Shown: piece after piece, positions 6,774 through 14,061 of the stretch
How positions within the stretch are numbered: position 1 is the first letter of the stretch
How the letters are laid out: each line of letters starts with the position of its first letter
Assembly (NCBI GenBank): GCA_041581935.1
Contig: JBFICP010000068.1
Span: 1 to 14,071, forward strand
Source of the DNA: JAABYT01 sp041581935
GTDB lineage: Bacteria > Pseudomonadota > Gammaproteobacteria > HK1
Length of the DNA stretch: 14,071 nt
Direction: 5' to 3'
The notes under the pieces: model-generated
Databases searched by the model: none
What the model was told of the DNA's origin: nothing
What the model saw: the letters and a program-made list of their open reading frames with translations, nothing else
Translations under genes and position numbers: made by a program

Positions 6774-7934
6774 ATGTCCCAGACGATCGCATTCGATCCG
6801 GTCAGCTTGCCTCCTGAGGCCGAGGCCATGCGATCACGCGTGCGCGACTTCATCGAGCGCGAGGTCGACGCGGGTACCTTCGAGCCGGGCCTCGGCCCGG
6901 GTCTCAACCGCCATTCACCGGAGTTCAGCCGCCGGTGCGGTGAGCACGGTTTCATCGGCATGACCTGGCCGAAGACCTACGGTGGTCACGCGCGCTCCTT
7001 CCTGGAGCGCTACGTGGTTACCGAGGAGCTGCTCGCGGTCGGCGCACCGGTGTGGGCGCACTGGGTAGCAGACCGACAAAGCGGGCCGGTGCTGCTGCGT
7101 TACGCCCGCGAGGAGATCCGCCGCGACATCCTGCCGAGAATCGTGCGCGGCGAATGCTATTTCTGCATCGGCATGAGCGAGCCGGATTCGGGATCCGATC
7201 TGTTCGCGGCGCGCTCGAGCGCGCGCCGCGCCGATGACGGTTGGCGCATCAACGGACGAAAAATCTGGACCAGTAACGCGCATCGATCGCATTACATGAT
7301 TGCGCTGCTGCGCACCTCGCCGCCCAGCGAGGACAACCGGCGTCACGGACTGAGCCAGTTTCTCATCGACATGCGTACCCCCGGGATTACCGTCAATCCC
7401 ATCTACAACATGACCGGAAACCACGATTTCAACGAGGTCGTGTTCGACGACGTCGTGATTCCCGATAACTGTCTCATCGGCGAAGCCGACATGGCATGGA
7501 AGCAGGCGACCAGCGAGCTCGCCTACGAACGCAGCGGCCCCGAACGGTTTCTCGAGACCATCTACGTGCTCTACGAGCTCATCGATCTGGCCGCGCTCAA
7601 TCCGGGCGAACGCATCACCGAGGGCATCGGTCGACTGGTGGCCCAGCTCGCCACGCTTCGCAACATGTCACTGTCGGTCGCAGGAATGCTCGAAGCCGGC
7701 GAGTTGCCGGAGATTGAGGCGGCACTCGTCAAGGAGCTCGGCACCAATTGGGAGCAGGCGCTTCCGGCAAGAGCGCGCGATCTCGCACCCGTCGGACGCG
7801 AGACGGCGGGCAATCGCATGAATTTTGATCAAACCCTAGCCTACGCGACCCTGATCGCACCGAAGCTCACCATTCAGGGCGGCACGCGCGAGATCCTGCG
7901 CGGTATCATCGCGCGCGGATTGGGCCTGCGCTGA
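6774..7934 (+). CDS. acyl-CoA dehydrogenase family protein, partner subunit type
   Basis: The 386-residue protein starts MSQTIAFDPVSLPPEA at the ATG 6774; the longer open frame upstream is low-quality sequence antisense to the neighbour. The middle domain is well conserved: FCIGMSEPDSGSD (SEPDSGSD at 135-142) and KIWTSNAH (164-170 for IWTSNAH), which contact flavin and substrate. A Glu at 252 (LAYERSGPER) is placed where isovaleryl-CoA and long-chain dehydrogenases keep their catalytic base. The C-terminal YEGT position reads IQGGT (367-371). The FAD motif RxQFGxPI is not recognisable; that stretch is LNPGERITEGIGRLVAQLAT. These losses complement those of the divergent gene, suggesting a heteromeric enzyme that oxidises an acyl-CoA to an enoyl-CoA. 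It is followed after 12 bases by the acyl-CoA synthetase gene, probably in one operon. Confidence 0.87.
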   Translation: MSQTIAFDPVSLPPEAEAMRSRVRDFIEREVDAGTFEPGLGPGLNRHSPEFSRRCGEHGFIGMTWPKTYGGHARSFLERYVVTEELLAVGAPVWAHWVADRQSGPVLLRYAREEIRRDILPRIVRGECYFCIGMSEPDSGSDLFAARSSARRADDGWRINGRKIWTSNAHRSHYMIALLRTSPPSEDNRRHGLSQFLIDMRTPGITVNPIYNMTGNHDFNEVVFDDVVIPDNCLIGEADMAWKQATSELAYERSGPERFLETIYVLYELIDLAALNPGERITEGIGRLVAQLATLRNMSLSVAGMLEAGELPEIEAALVKELGTNWEQALPARARDLAPVGRETAGNRMNFDQTLAYATLIAPKLTIQGGTREILRGIIARGLGLR

Positions 7935-7946
7935 GACGCTGCATCC

Positions 7947-10124
7947 GTGCCGGATCTCGACGCGCTCTTCTGGCCACGTTCCATTGCGCTCATCGGCGCC
8001 TCCCCGGATAAGAGCGGGATTCGCGGGCGCATCGTCGATGCGGTGCGCCAGCACGGATTCGACGGGCCGCTGTATCCCGTGAGCCGCACGCATGACTCCA
8101 TCGATGGGCTGCGAGCCTACGCTTCCGCGGGGGCGCTGCCCGAGGCGGTGGATCTCGCCATTGTCACCATCCCCGCCGTTTACGTCGCCGACGCCCTTAC
8201 GGCATGCGGTGAACGCGGCGTGCGCGCCGCGGTGATCATCAGCTCGGGCTTCGCCGAGGAGCGGAGCCCGGACGGCGTCGCTCGCGAGGACGCGATTCGC
8301 AGAGTAGCCGAGCGCTACGACATGGCGGTGCTCGGACCGAACGGCGAAGGCTTCATGAACTCGGCCATGCCGCTCACCGCGTCGTTCAGCCCGACGGTGT
8401 TCGACGTCGAGGGCGGGCTGACCCCGAGCGCGTCGAGCGCCGGCGGCATCGCCGTCGTCTCCCAAAGCGGCGGCATCGGCTTCTCGTTCTTCAACCGCGG
8501 ACGCCCGAAGGAGCTGCGCTTCAGCTTCGTGGTCAGCATGGGCAACGAGGCGGGGCTCGAAGGGCTCGACGTCATCGACTACCTGCTCTGTGACGACAAC
8601 TCCACTGTCGTGCTCGGCTTCATCGAGGGATTTCGAACACCAGCGAAGTTCGCCCGCGTCGCTCGTCGCGCCGCGAGCCTGCGTAAGCCGCTGGTGCTCG
8701 TCAAGGTCGGCGGCTCCGAAGCGGGTGCCGAGGCGGCCGCCTCGCACACGGCATCCCTGGCCGGCTCCCATCGTGCCTACCAGGCCATGTTCCGGCGCTA
8801 CGGGGTCGTACCCGGGCGCGACGTGGATGCGATGATCGACACCGCCGCGTGCTTCTCGTATTTCCGCGATCGCCTTCCGAAGGGCAAGCGCGTCGCCATA
8901 CTCACGCCCTCGGGGGGCGCCGGTATCTGGCTGGCGGACGTGTGTGAGGCGCACGGGCTCGAGGTGCCGGAGCTCGACCCCGAGACCCGCGCAGCCATCG
9001 ATCGCCTGCTGCCCGCCTACGGCACGTCGCGCAATCCGGTGGACGTGACCGCCCAGGTCATCTTCAAGCTCGGCTATGCGCCGGTGCTCGAGCTGATCGC
9101 AGCCTCGCCGAATGTCGACGCGGTGCTGGTCGCCGGCTCCCTCGGCTTGTTGAAATACGTCAAGCCGCAGCTCGAAGCCCTGACCCGCCTAGGCCAAAAC
9201 ATCGACATTCCGGTGATCTTCTGCGCCTATACCCTCGCGCATCCGGAGGCGCTGGCGCTGCTGGCGCGCGCCGGCTTTCCGTGCCTCACCAGCATGCCGA
9301 ATGCGGCGCAGGCTATCTCGGCGATGGCCGACTATCGACATTTTCTCGAACGCTTCGAAACGGACCGTGGCGAGACGCCGACACCGCTAGCGTTTCCTGC
9401 GTCCGTTGCCAAGCGCCTTACAGGCGGCGCGCGTGTTCTGTGCGAGCACGAGGCCAAGTCCGTGCTCGCGGAGCTCGGCGTTGCGCAATTTCGCGACACG
9501 CTCGCCGCCAGTGAATCCGAGGCCGTGTCCGCGGCCCTCGAGCTCGGGCGGCCGGTAGCCCTCAAAGTTCAGTCTCCCGACATCAGTCACAGGCATCAGG
9601 CCGGCGCCGTGGCCCTCGGCTTGCGCGAAGAGCAGGCCATTCGCTCGGCCTATCGATCCGTTCTGGAGAACGCGCGACATCATCATCCCGACGCGGACAT
9701 TCACGGCGTGCTGGTTTCACCGATGAGCGACGACGGTGTCGAGATCATCATCGGTGCCAGCCGCGATCCGGATTTCGGACCTTTGGTCGTCATCGGCGCG
9801 GGCGGAACGCTCGTCGAGGTGCTGGACGACGTCATCGTGTTGCCGGCACCGGTGAGCCGATCCCAAGTGCTTGACCTGCTCCACGACTGGAAGGGGAAGC
9901 GGCTGCTCGACGGAACTGCAGGTATACCGGCTGCGGATATCGATGCGCTCGTCGACTTGACGGTGCTGGTGTCGCGTTTCGCTGCGGCGGCAGGCAGTGT
10001 GTCGTCTCTGGACCTGAACCCGGTCATCGTTCACCGCCGCGGCCAGGGCGTGAGCGTGGTCGATGCGTTGATCGTAACCGATGCCGGCAATGCCACTGGC
10101 AACCACCCACTGGCTGCGGACTGA
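7947..10124 (+). CDS. ADP-forming acetate/acyl-CoA synthetase (fused alpha-beta subunits)
   Basis: The 725-residue product starts with GTG 12 bases after the preceding stop and aligns with family N-termini (PDLDALFWPRSIALIGAS). Domains in order: a CoA-binding Rossmann domain (about 1-135), succinyl-CoA-ligase-like domains (about 150-460), and an ATP-grasp domain (about 485-725). H267 in AASHTASLAGS corresponds to the phospho-histidine of succinyl-CoA synthetase alpha. H548 in ISHRHQAGAV is at the His of the ATP-grasp HKxDVGG motif, and EIIIGASRDPDFGP plus IGAGGTLVEVLDD are conserved. Such enzymes interconvert an acid, CoA and ATP with acyl-CoA, ADP and phosphate. Between an acyl-CoA dehydrogenase and a crotonase it probably activates the pathway acid. 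Several ATP-grasp positions deviate from consensus (HKxDVGG reads HRHQAGA). Some relatives are lysine acetyltransferases (Pat type), but no GNAT domain is present here. The acyl substrate is unknown. Confidence 0.87.
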   Translation: MPDLDALFWPRSIALIGASPDKSGIRGRIVDAVRQHGFDGPLYPVSRTHDSIDGLRAYASAGALPEAVDLAIVTIPAVYVADALTACGERGVRAAVIISSGFAEERSPDGVAREDAIRRVAERYDMAVLGPNGEGFMNSAMPLTASFSPTVFDVEGGLTPSASSAGGIAVVSQSGGIGFSFFNRGRPKELRFSFVVSMGNEAGLEGLDVIDYLLCDDNSTVVLGFIEGFRTPAKFARVARRAASLRKPLVLVKVGGSEAGAEAAASHTASLAGSHRAYQAMFRRYGVVPGRDVDAMIDTAACFSYFRDRLPKGKRVAILTPSGGAGIWLADVCEAHGLEVPELDPETRAAIDRLLPAYGTSRNPVDVTAQVIFKLGYAPVLELIAASPNVDAVLVAGSLGLLKYVKPQLEALTRLGQNIDIPVIFCAYTLAHPEALALLARAGFPCLTSMPNAAQAISAMADYRHFLERFETDRGETPTPLAFPASVAKRLTGGARVLCEHEAKSVLAELGVAQFRDTLAASESEAVSAALELGRPVALKVQSPDISHRHQAGAVALGLREEQAIRSAYRSVLENARHHHPDADIHGVLVSPMSDDGVEIIIGASRDPDFGPLVVIGAGGTLVEVLDDVIVLPAPVSRSQVLDLLHDWKGKRLLDGTAGIPAADIDALVDLTVLVSRFAAAAGSVSSLDLNPVIVHRRGQGVSVVDALIVTDAGNATGNHPLAAD

Positions 10125-10142
10125 CCCGCTGCGCACGAATGT

Positions 10143-10158
10143 GATACACCCGTGTATC
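10143..10158. promoter_or_regulatory. perfect inverted repeat GATACAC-CC-GTGTATC
   Basis: GATACAC (10143-10149) and GTGTATC (10152-10158) are perfect inverted copies with a 2-base centre, 19 bases after the synthetase stop. The tight 7-2-7 symmetry is typical of dimeric repressor operators and is a poor RNA hairpin because of the small loop. It could control the crotonase and sensor genes downstream, or be part of the adjacent repeat-like element. Confidence 0.35.
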
Positions 10159-10211
10159 GGCCTCAGTCCCCTCCCCTTCATCTCCAGGGGGAAAGACGGC
10201 GTGGGGGTGTA
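10145..10211. repeat. repeat-like intergenic palindrome with C-rich and G-rich arms
   Basis: Outer arms TACACCC (10145-10151) and GGGTGTA (10205-10211) are perfectly complementary and enclose a hairpin CCCCT (10173-10177) / AGGGG (10186-10190) with an 8-base loop. The overall look, a CCCCTCCCC run, a short loop, AGGGGGAAAG and then GTGGGGGTGT, resembles dispersed palindromic intergenic repeats that are common between genes in many proteobacteria. Only one copy is in the window, so repetition cannot be shown here. It might also attenuate transcription between the synthetase and crotonase genes. Confidence 0.4.
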
Positions 10212-10274
10212 GACGAGGAGTGCCGGGCGAGCGCTTCGGCGTTGCAAAATTCTTCACACCTACCTCAAAAAAAC

Positions 10275-10280
10275 GGAAGG
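10275..10280 (+). promoter_or_regulatory. Shine-Dalgarno site of the crotonase gene
   Basis: GGAAGG with a 9-base spacer before the ATG at 10290. It fixes this start against the longer in-frame extension, which would run back through the palindromic intergenic DNA. Confidence 0.65.
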
Positions 10281-10289
10281 CACGCGTCC

Positions 10290-11063
10290 ATGAGTAACGA
10301 CACCACGCTCACGATCGCCGAGAAGGTGGCGACCATCGAGATTCACCGACCACCGAATAACTTTTTCGACTTCGACCTCATTCGTGAAATTGCCGACACC
10401 TACGAAAGGCTCGACGACGACGAACGCTGCCGCGCCATCGTGTTGTGCTCCGAAGGCAAGCACTTCTGCGCCGGCGCCAATTTTCAAAGCCGCGAATCCT
10501 GGGGACCGGAGCAGCTCGACGAACAGGCGCGCCAGCTCTACGTGGAAGCCGTGCGCGTGTTCAGCGCACGCAAGCCCGTCATAGCCGCGGTTCAGGGTGC
10601 GGCTGTCGGCGGCGGCCTGGGACTCGCGCTTTCAGCGGACTTTCGCGTCACCTGCGTGGAGGCACGCTTTTCCGCGAACTTCGCCCGGCTCGGATTTCAT
10701 CAGGGTTTCGGACTGAGCGTGACCCTTCCCCGCGTCATCGGACACACGAAAGCGAGTCTGATGCTGTTCACCGGTCGCCGCGTGAGGGGCGACGAGGCGG
10801 TGGCCATGGGCCTCGCCGACGAGCTGGTCGCGCATGCGCAAGTGCGCCAACGCGCCCATGCGCTCGCGCAAGAGATTGCCGGCTCCGCGCCCCTCGCGGT
10901 CGAGTCAATACGGGCGACCCTGCGATCCGGGCTCGCCGAGGAGATCGCGCGCATCACCGAGCACGAGCTCGCCCAGCAAAGCCGGCTGCGCACCAGCGCC
11001 GACTTCCGCGAAGGCATTGCCGCCATGGCCGAGCGGCGGCCACCGAGTTTCAAGGGGCGCTGA
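10290..11063 (+). CDS. enoyl-CoA hydratase/isomerase (crotonase) family protein lacking both hydratase glutamates
   Basis: The 257-residue protein (start MSNDTTLTIAEKVATIEI) has standard crotonase length and fold signatures. The first oxyanion-hole segment is KHFCAGANF and the second is AAVGGGLGLALSADFRV; FARLGFHQGFGLSVTLPRVIG follows. The two catalytic glutamates of classical enoyl-CoA hydratase (Glu144 and Glu164 of the rat enzyme, 20 residues apart) fall at G111 and F131 here, again 20 apart, so neither is conserved. The oxyanion hole that stabilises a CoA-thioester enolate is intact. It should therefore bind an acyl-CoA but is unlikely to be an ordinary hydratase. Isomerase, hydrolase, decarboxylase or C-C cleavage chemistry are all known in the superfamily. 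It is preceded by a 165-base gap after the synthetase and followed after 19 bases by the sensor phosphatase gene. Confidence 0.87.
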   Translation: MSNDTTLTIAEKVATIEIHRPPNNFFDFDLIREIADTYERLDDDERCRAIVLCSEGKHFCAGANFQSRESWGPEQLDEQARQLYVEAVRVFSARKPVIAAVQGAAVGGGLGLALSADFRVTCVEARFSANFARLGFHQGFGLSVTLPRVIGHTKASLMLFTGRRVRGDEAVAMGLADELVAHAQVRQRAHALAQEIAGSAPLAVESIRATLRSGLAEEIARITEHELAQQSRLRTSADFREGIAAMAERRPPSFKGR

Positions 11064-11082
11064 CAGCAGCTACGCTTTCCGC

Positions 11083-13122
11083 ATGGCGCGGTCAACGAGT
11101 ATTCGCCAGGGGTTGCTGCGCAACCTGCTGCTGGTAATCATTCTGGTGGGCGGCGGTGTCGTTGCAGTCTCCATTTACGCCGCACGCCATGTGCTGGAGT
11201 CCTTCGCTCAGGAGGTCATCGATCACAATCTCACCGTGACGGAGGTGGAGCTGCGGCGTTTTTTCGAGCCCGTGGTCGCAGCACTTCACACGGCCGCCGA
11301 CTGGGGTGAGAAAGGCCTCCTCGACGACGACCGGCCGCTGAAGCTCAATCCACTTTTTCAACCGCTGCTTACTCGGTTTCCCCAAGTGTCGAGTGTTGTC
11401 ATCGCCGACGACACGGGCCGCGAGTACATGCTGATTCGCACCGCCGAAGGTTGGGAAAACCGCGAAACCCGCCGCTCGAAGTGGGGTTCGAAAACCCGAT
11501 GGCATGTGTGGCGGGAAGACAGTGCGAAACCCGAGGTCGCGTGGAGGGAGCTCGATTACGATCCCAGAACCCGCCGGTGGTTTCAGGGTGCACTGCGCGC
11601 GCAGGTAGAGCTCGTGCCGGGGACCAATTCCACAGAGGGTCCGCGCATATTCTGGACAAAGCCGTATACCTTTTATACCACCGGGGCACCGGGCATGACC
11701 GTCGCGCTGCCATTCACAGAAGGCGGAAAGCGAAAGCGGATCATCGCGTTCGATATCTCGCTCGAAGATATTTCACGCTTTACGAGCAAACTAAAGGTCG
11801 GCGGCGGCGGTGGCGTTGCTGTTTTCAGCAGCAACGATCGCGTCATCGGTGTGCCGAGACATCCGCGCCTCGCGAGTCCACAAGCGCAGCGCGAGGCGCT
11901 CTTGAAACGTTCCGTCAACTTCGGCTGGGTGCTGTCCAGCGAGGCTCATGACGCGCTCGCCTCGCGCAATTCTGCCGGCCGCGCCGTCCGGTTTTCAAAC
12001 GAAGGTGAATTCTACTGGGGCCAACGCCGTCTGTTTGCACTTGGTCCCGAGCGAGCGCTGTGGATCGTCGCGCTGGTGCCGGAACAAGGCATTCTCGGCA
12101 CGCTCGTAGAGCTCCGCACGTGGGTCTTGTCGATCATCGTCATCGTATTACTGATTGCGCTGGTGCGTATGTTCATGCTCTCGGAACGCTACAGTCAGCC
12201 TATCGAGGCGCTCGCCAGGGACACGGCGAGAATCACTCAGGGTGATCTCGAAGGCAGCGCTGGTATCGACTCGAACGTCACGGAGATCCAGGAGCTTGCC
12301 GACGCCCACGAGCGCATGCGTCAACGGCTGCGCTCACTGGTACGTATCGAGGACGATCTTCAGGTCGCGCGGCGCATCCAGCAAAGCGCGCTGCCCGACC
12401 GCATTCCCTACGTGGTCGGCTTCGACATCGACGCTTTCAGCGACTCTGCCGACGAAACCGGCGGCGACACCTATGATGTCGTCGGCTATCGCGTGGACGA
12501 GGACGGGCGCACCGTCGCACTGTCGGTGGACAACGCCGATCGCGCGTTACTGTTGCTCGCCGATGCCACCGGCCACGGCATTGGCCCGGCGCTCTCCGCC
12601 ACCCAGATAAGGGCAATGTTGAGAATGGCGGTACGCTGCGGATCCACCCTCGAGCAAATCGTGCAGAACGTCAACCAGCAGCTTTGTGACGATCTTTACG
12701 GCGGCCGCTTCATCACGGCATGGCTGGCGATTGTGGATTCGAAGAGCGGAAGGCTCACGAGCTTCAGCGCCGGACAGGCTCCTATGCTGCATTTTCACGC
12801 CGATCGTCAGAAGACCGAGATCATCGAGGCGGATGCGCCGCCCTTCGGAATACTCCGCGATCTTGTAGTGCCTTCGAATTCGGGCCGCACACTGCAGCCC
12901 GGCGACATATTCGCCGTCATCTCCGACGGAATACTGGAAATGTCGAATGCCGAGGGAAATCCGTTCGGTGTCGATCGAGTCGCGGAAGTCATCGCGCGTC
13001 ACCATGAAGGGACCGCGGGTCTCATCGTAACGCGGTTACGTCAGGCGGTTGCTCAGTTCACGCCGGGCATGAAGTCACTCGACGACCGCACGGCCATCAT
13101 CGTCAAACGCGATCTCGCCTGA
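11083..13122 (+). CDS. membrane sensor phosphatase: dCache-like sensor, HAMP, PP2C/SpoIIE domain
   Basis: The 679-residue product starts MARSTSIRQGLLRNLL. A transmembrane helix (about 11-33) leads into a large extracytoplasmic domain (about 35-345) of dCache type, with the family motif DYDPRTRRWFQGA (158-170) and WTKPYTFYTTGAPGMTVALP (191 onward). A second helix (about 347-369, WVLSIIVIVLLIALV) is followed by a HAMP domain (about 370-425) and a cytoplasmic PP2C-type serine/threonine phosphatase of the SpoIIE/RsbU family (about 430-678). Its metal-binding motifs are GGDTYDVV (D462), ADATGHGIGPA (D494), SDGILE (D615) and DDRTAII (D667/D668). Relatives dephosphorylate STAS-domain anti-sigma antagonists or act in partner switching. 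No STAS or HATPase anti-sigma gene is present here. The start lacks a strong ribosome site, but the gene begins only 19 bases after the crotonase stop, suggesting coupling to the catabolic operon. Confidence 0.9.
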   Translation: MARSTSIRQGLLRNLLLVIILVGGGVVAVSIYAARHVLESFAQEVIDHNLTVTEVELRRFFEPVVAALHTAADWGEKGLLDDDRPLKLNPLFQPLLTRFPQVSSVVIADDTGREYMLIRTAEGWENRETRRSKWGSKTRWHVWREDSAKPEVAWRELDYDPRTRRWFQGALRAQVELVPGTNSTEGPRIFWTKPYTFYTTGAPGMTVALPFTEGGKRKRIIAFDISLEDISRFTSKLKVGGGGGVAVFSSNDRVIGVPRHPRLASPQAQREALLKRSVNFGWVLSSEAHDALASRNSAGRAVRFSNEGEFYWGQRRLFALGPERALWIVALVPEQGILGTLVELRTWVLSIIVIVLLIALVRMFMLSERYSQPIEALARDTARITQGDLEGSAGIDSNVTEIQELADAHERMRQRLRSLVRIEDDLQVARRIQQSALPDRIPYVVGFDIDAFSDSADETGGDTYDVVGYRVDEDGRTVALSVDNADRALLLLADATGHGIGPALSATQIRAMLRMAVRCGSTLEQIVQNVNQQLCDDLYGGRFITAWLAIVDSKSGRLTSFSAGQAPMLHFHADRQKTEIIEADAPPFGILRDLVVPSNSGRTLQPGDIFAVISDGILEMSNAEGNPFGVDRVAEVIARHHEGTAGLIVTRLRQAVAQFTPGMKSLDDRTAIIVKRDLA

Positions 13123-13146
13123 GGTTTAGCGGCGTTACACAATCTC

Positions 13147-14061
13147 TCACGCCACCATGGGCGGTGGTTTCGAACGCCGCACGCCATGCAGGGTCAGCGC
13201 CGCAATCGAGGCCAGCAGAATTGCCCCTCCCAACAACGTGAGCCGGCTCGGTTGCTCGGCAAACGCGAGCCACACCCAGATTGGGCCGAGTATCACCTCG
13301 GTCAACGAAAGCAGGGTGAGCTCGGCAGCGGGCACGTGGCGCGAGCCGAGCGTGAACAGCAACAGTCCACCGCCGATTCCGACGGCGCCGTAGGTAAATG
13401 ACAAACCGATATCGCGGAGCGGAATCACAAGGCCGGTGCCCGTGAACAGACAAATTGCTGCGGAGATGATGCCACTGATAATGCCCGCGAACAGCACGGC
13501 CGGCACCATGTCCACTCTGCGCCCGTGGCGCAGTGCCACCGAAAAGCCCGCGAATCCGAGTGCCGCACCGAGCGCCGCCAAATCGCCGAACAGATTACTC
13601 TCTGCGATGCCCTCGCCGATCATGACGGCAACCCCGGCGAATGCGCCCAGCATCGCAAGCCAGGTGGCGCCGCTCACGCGCTCGCCGATCACCAGCCAGC
13701 CTAGCAGGGCCGCGGCGAAGGGGGCCGCGCTCAGCAGGAACAACGTATTGGCGACCGTCGAATTGTTGATGGAGAAAACGAATCCGACAAACGCGCAGGC
13801 AAGAAAGGCCCCTGCCAGCACGCCCGTCCAACCGGCAGCGTGCAACGTCGCCCAGACGCGGCCCGGATAACGCACCACCAGCACCAGCAAAAGAACGGCC
13901 ACGAGCGCCGCCGCGCGGTAGGTGAGGAACTGCCATTCGGTGGCCATCTCCAGCAGACGAATCAGGGGACCGCCGATGCTCAGGACCACGCCGGACAGCA
14001 GCACCAGGCCGCGGCCGCGCAGGAAGCCGACATCCGCGACGGTGGTGACCACCACGCTCAT
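13147..14061 (-). CDS. EamA/DMT superfamily transporter
   Basis: The 304-residue protein is very hydrophobic and can be divided into about ten transmembrane helices in two homologous EamA halves, the normal layout of the drug/metabolite transporter superfamily. Recognisable signatures are NNSTVANTLFLLSAAPFAAA followed by LLGWLVIGERVS at the end of the first half, and AAELTLLSLTEVILGPIWVW followed by LAFAEQPS at the end of the second half. These match the family pattern of a helix with a conserved Pro or Glu followed by a short (G/A)E loop. A charged C-terminal tail (RRSKPPP) is probably cytoplasmic. Members export or import amino acids, nucleobases or other small metabolites; the substrate here is unknown. 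The ATG at 14061 is near the window edge, so its promoter is not visible. It converges with the sensor phosphatase gene across 24 bases that contain no clear hairpin terminator. Confidence 0.88.
   Translation of the reverse strand: MSVVVTTVADVGFLRGRGLVLLSGVVLSIGGPLIRLLEMATEWQFLTYRAAALVAVLLLVLVVRYPGRVWATLHAAGWTGVLAGAFLACAFVGFVFSINNSTVANTLFLLSAAPFAAALLGWLVIGERVSGATWLAMLGAFAGVAVMIGEGIAESNLFGDLAALGAALGFAGFSVALRHGRRVDMVPAVLFAGIISGIISAAICLFTGTGLVIPLRDIGLSFTYGAVGIGGGLLLFTLGSRHVPAAELTLLSLTEVILGPIWVWLAFAEQPSRLTLLGGAILLASIAALTLHGVRRSKPPPMVA

Noticed and set aside
10445..11137. 230-codon frame overlapping the crotonase and running into the sensor gene
   Set aside because: Low-complexity Arg-rich translation; the crotonase and sensor frames account for the DNA fully.
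13123..13146. Bidirectional terminator between the convergent sensor and transporter genes
   Set aside because: The 24-base gap has no GC-rich stem followed by a T-run in either direction.
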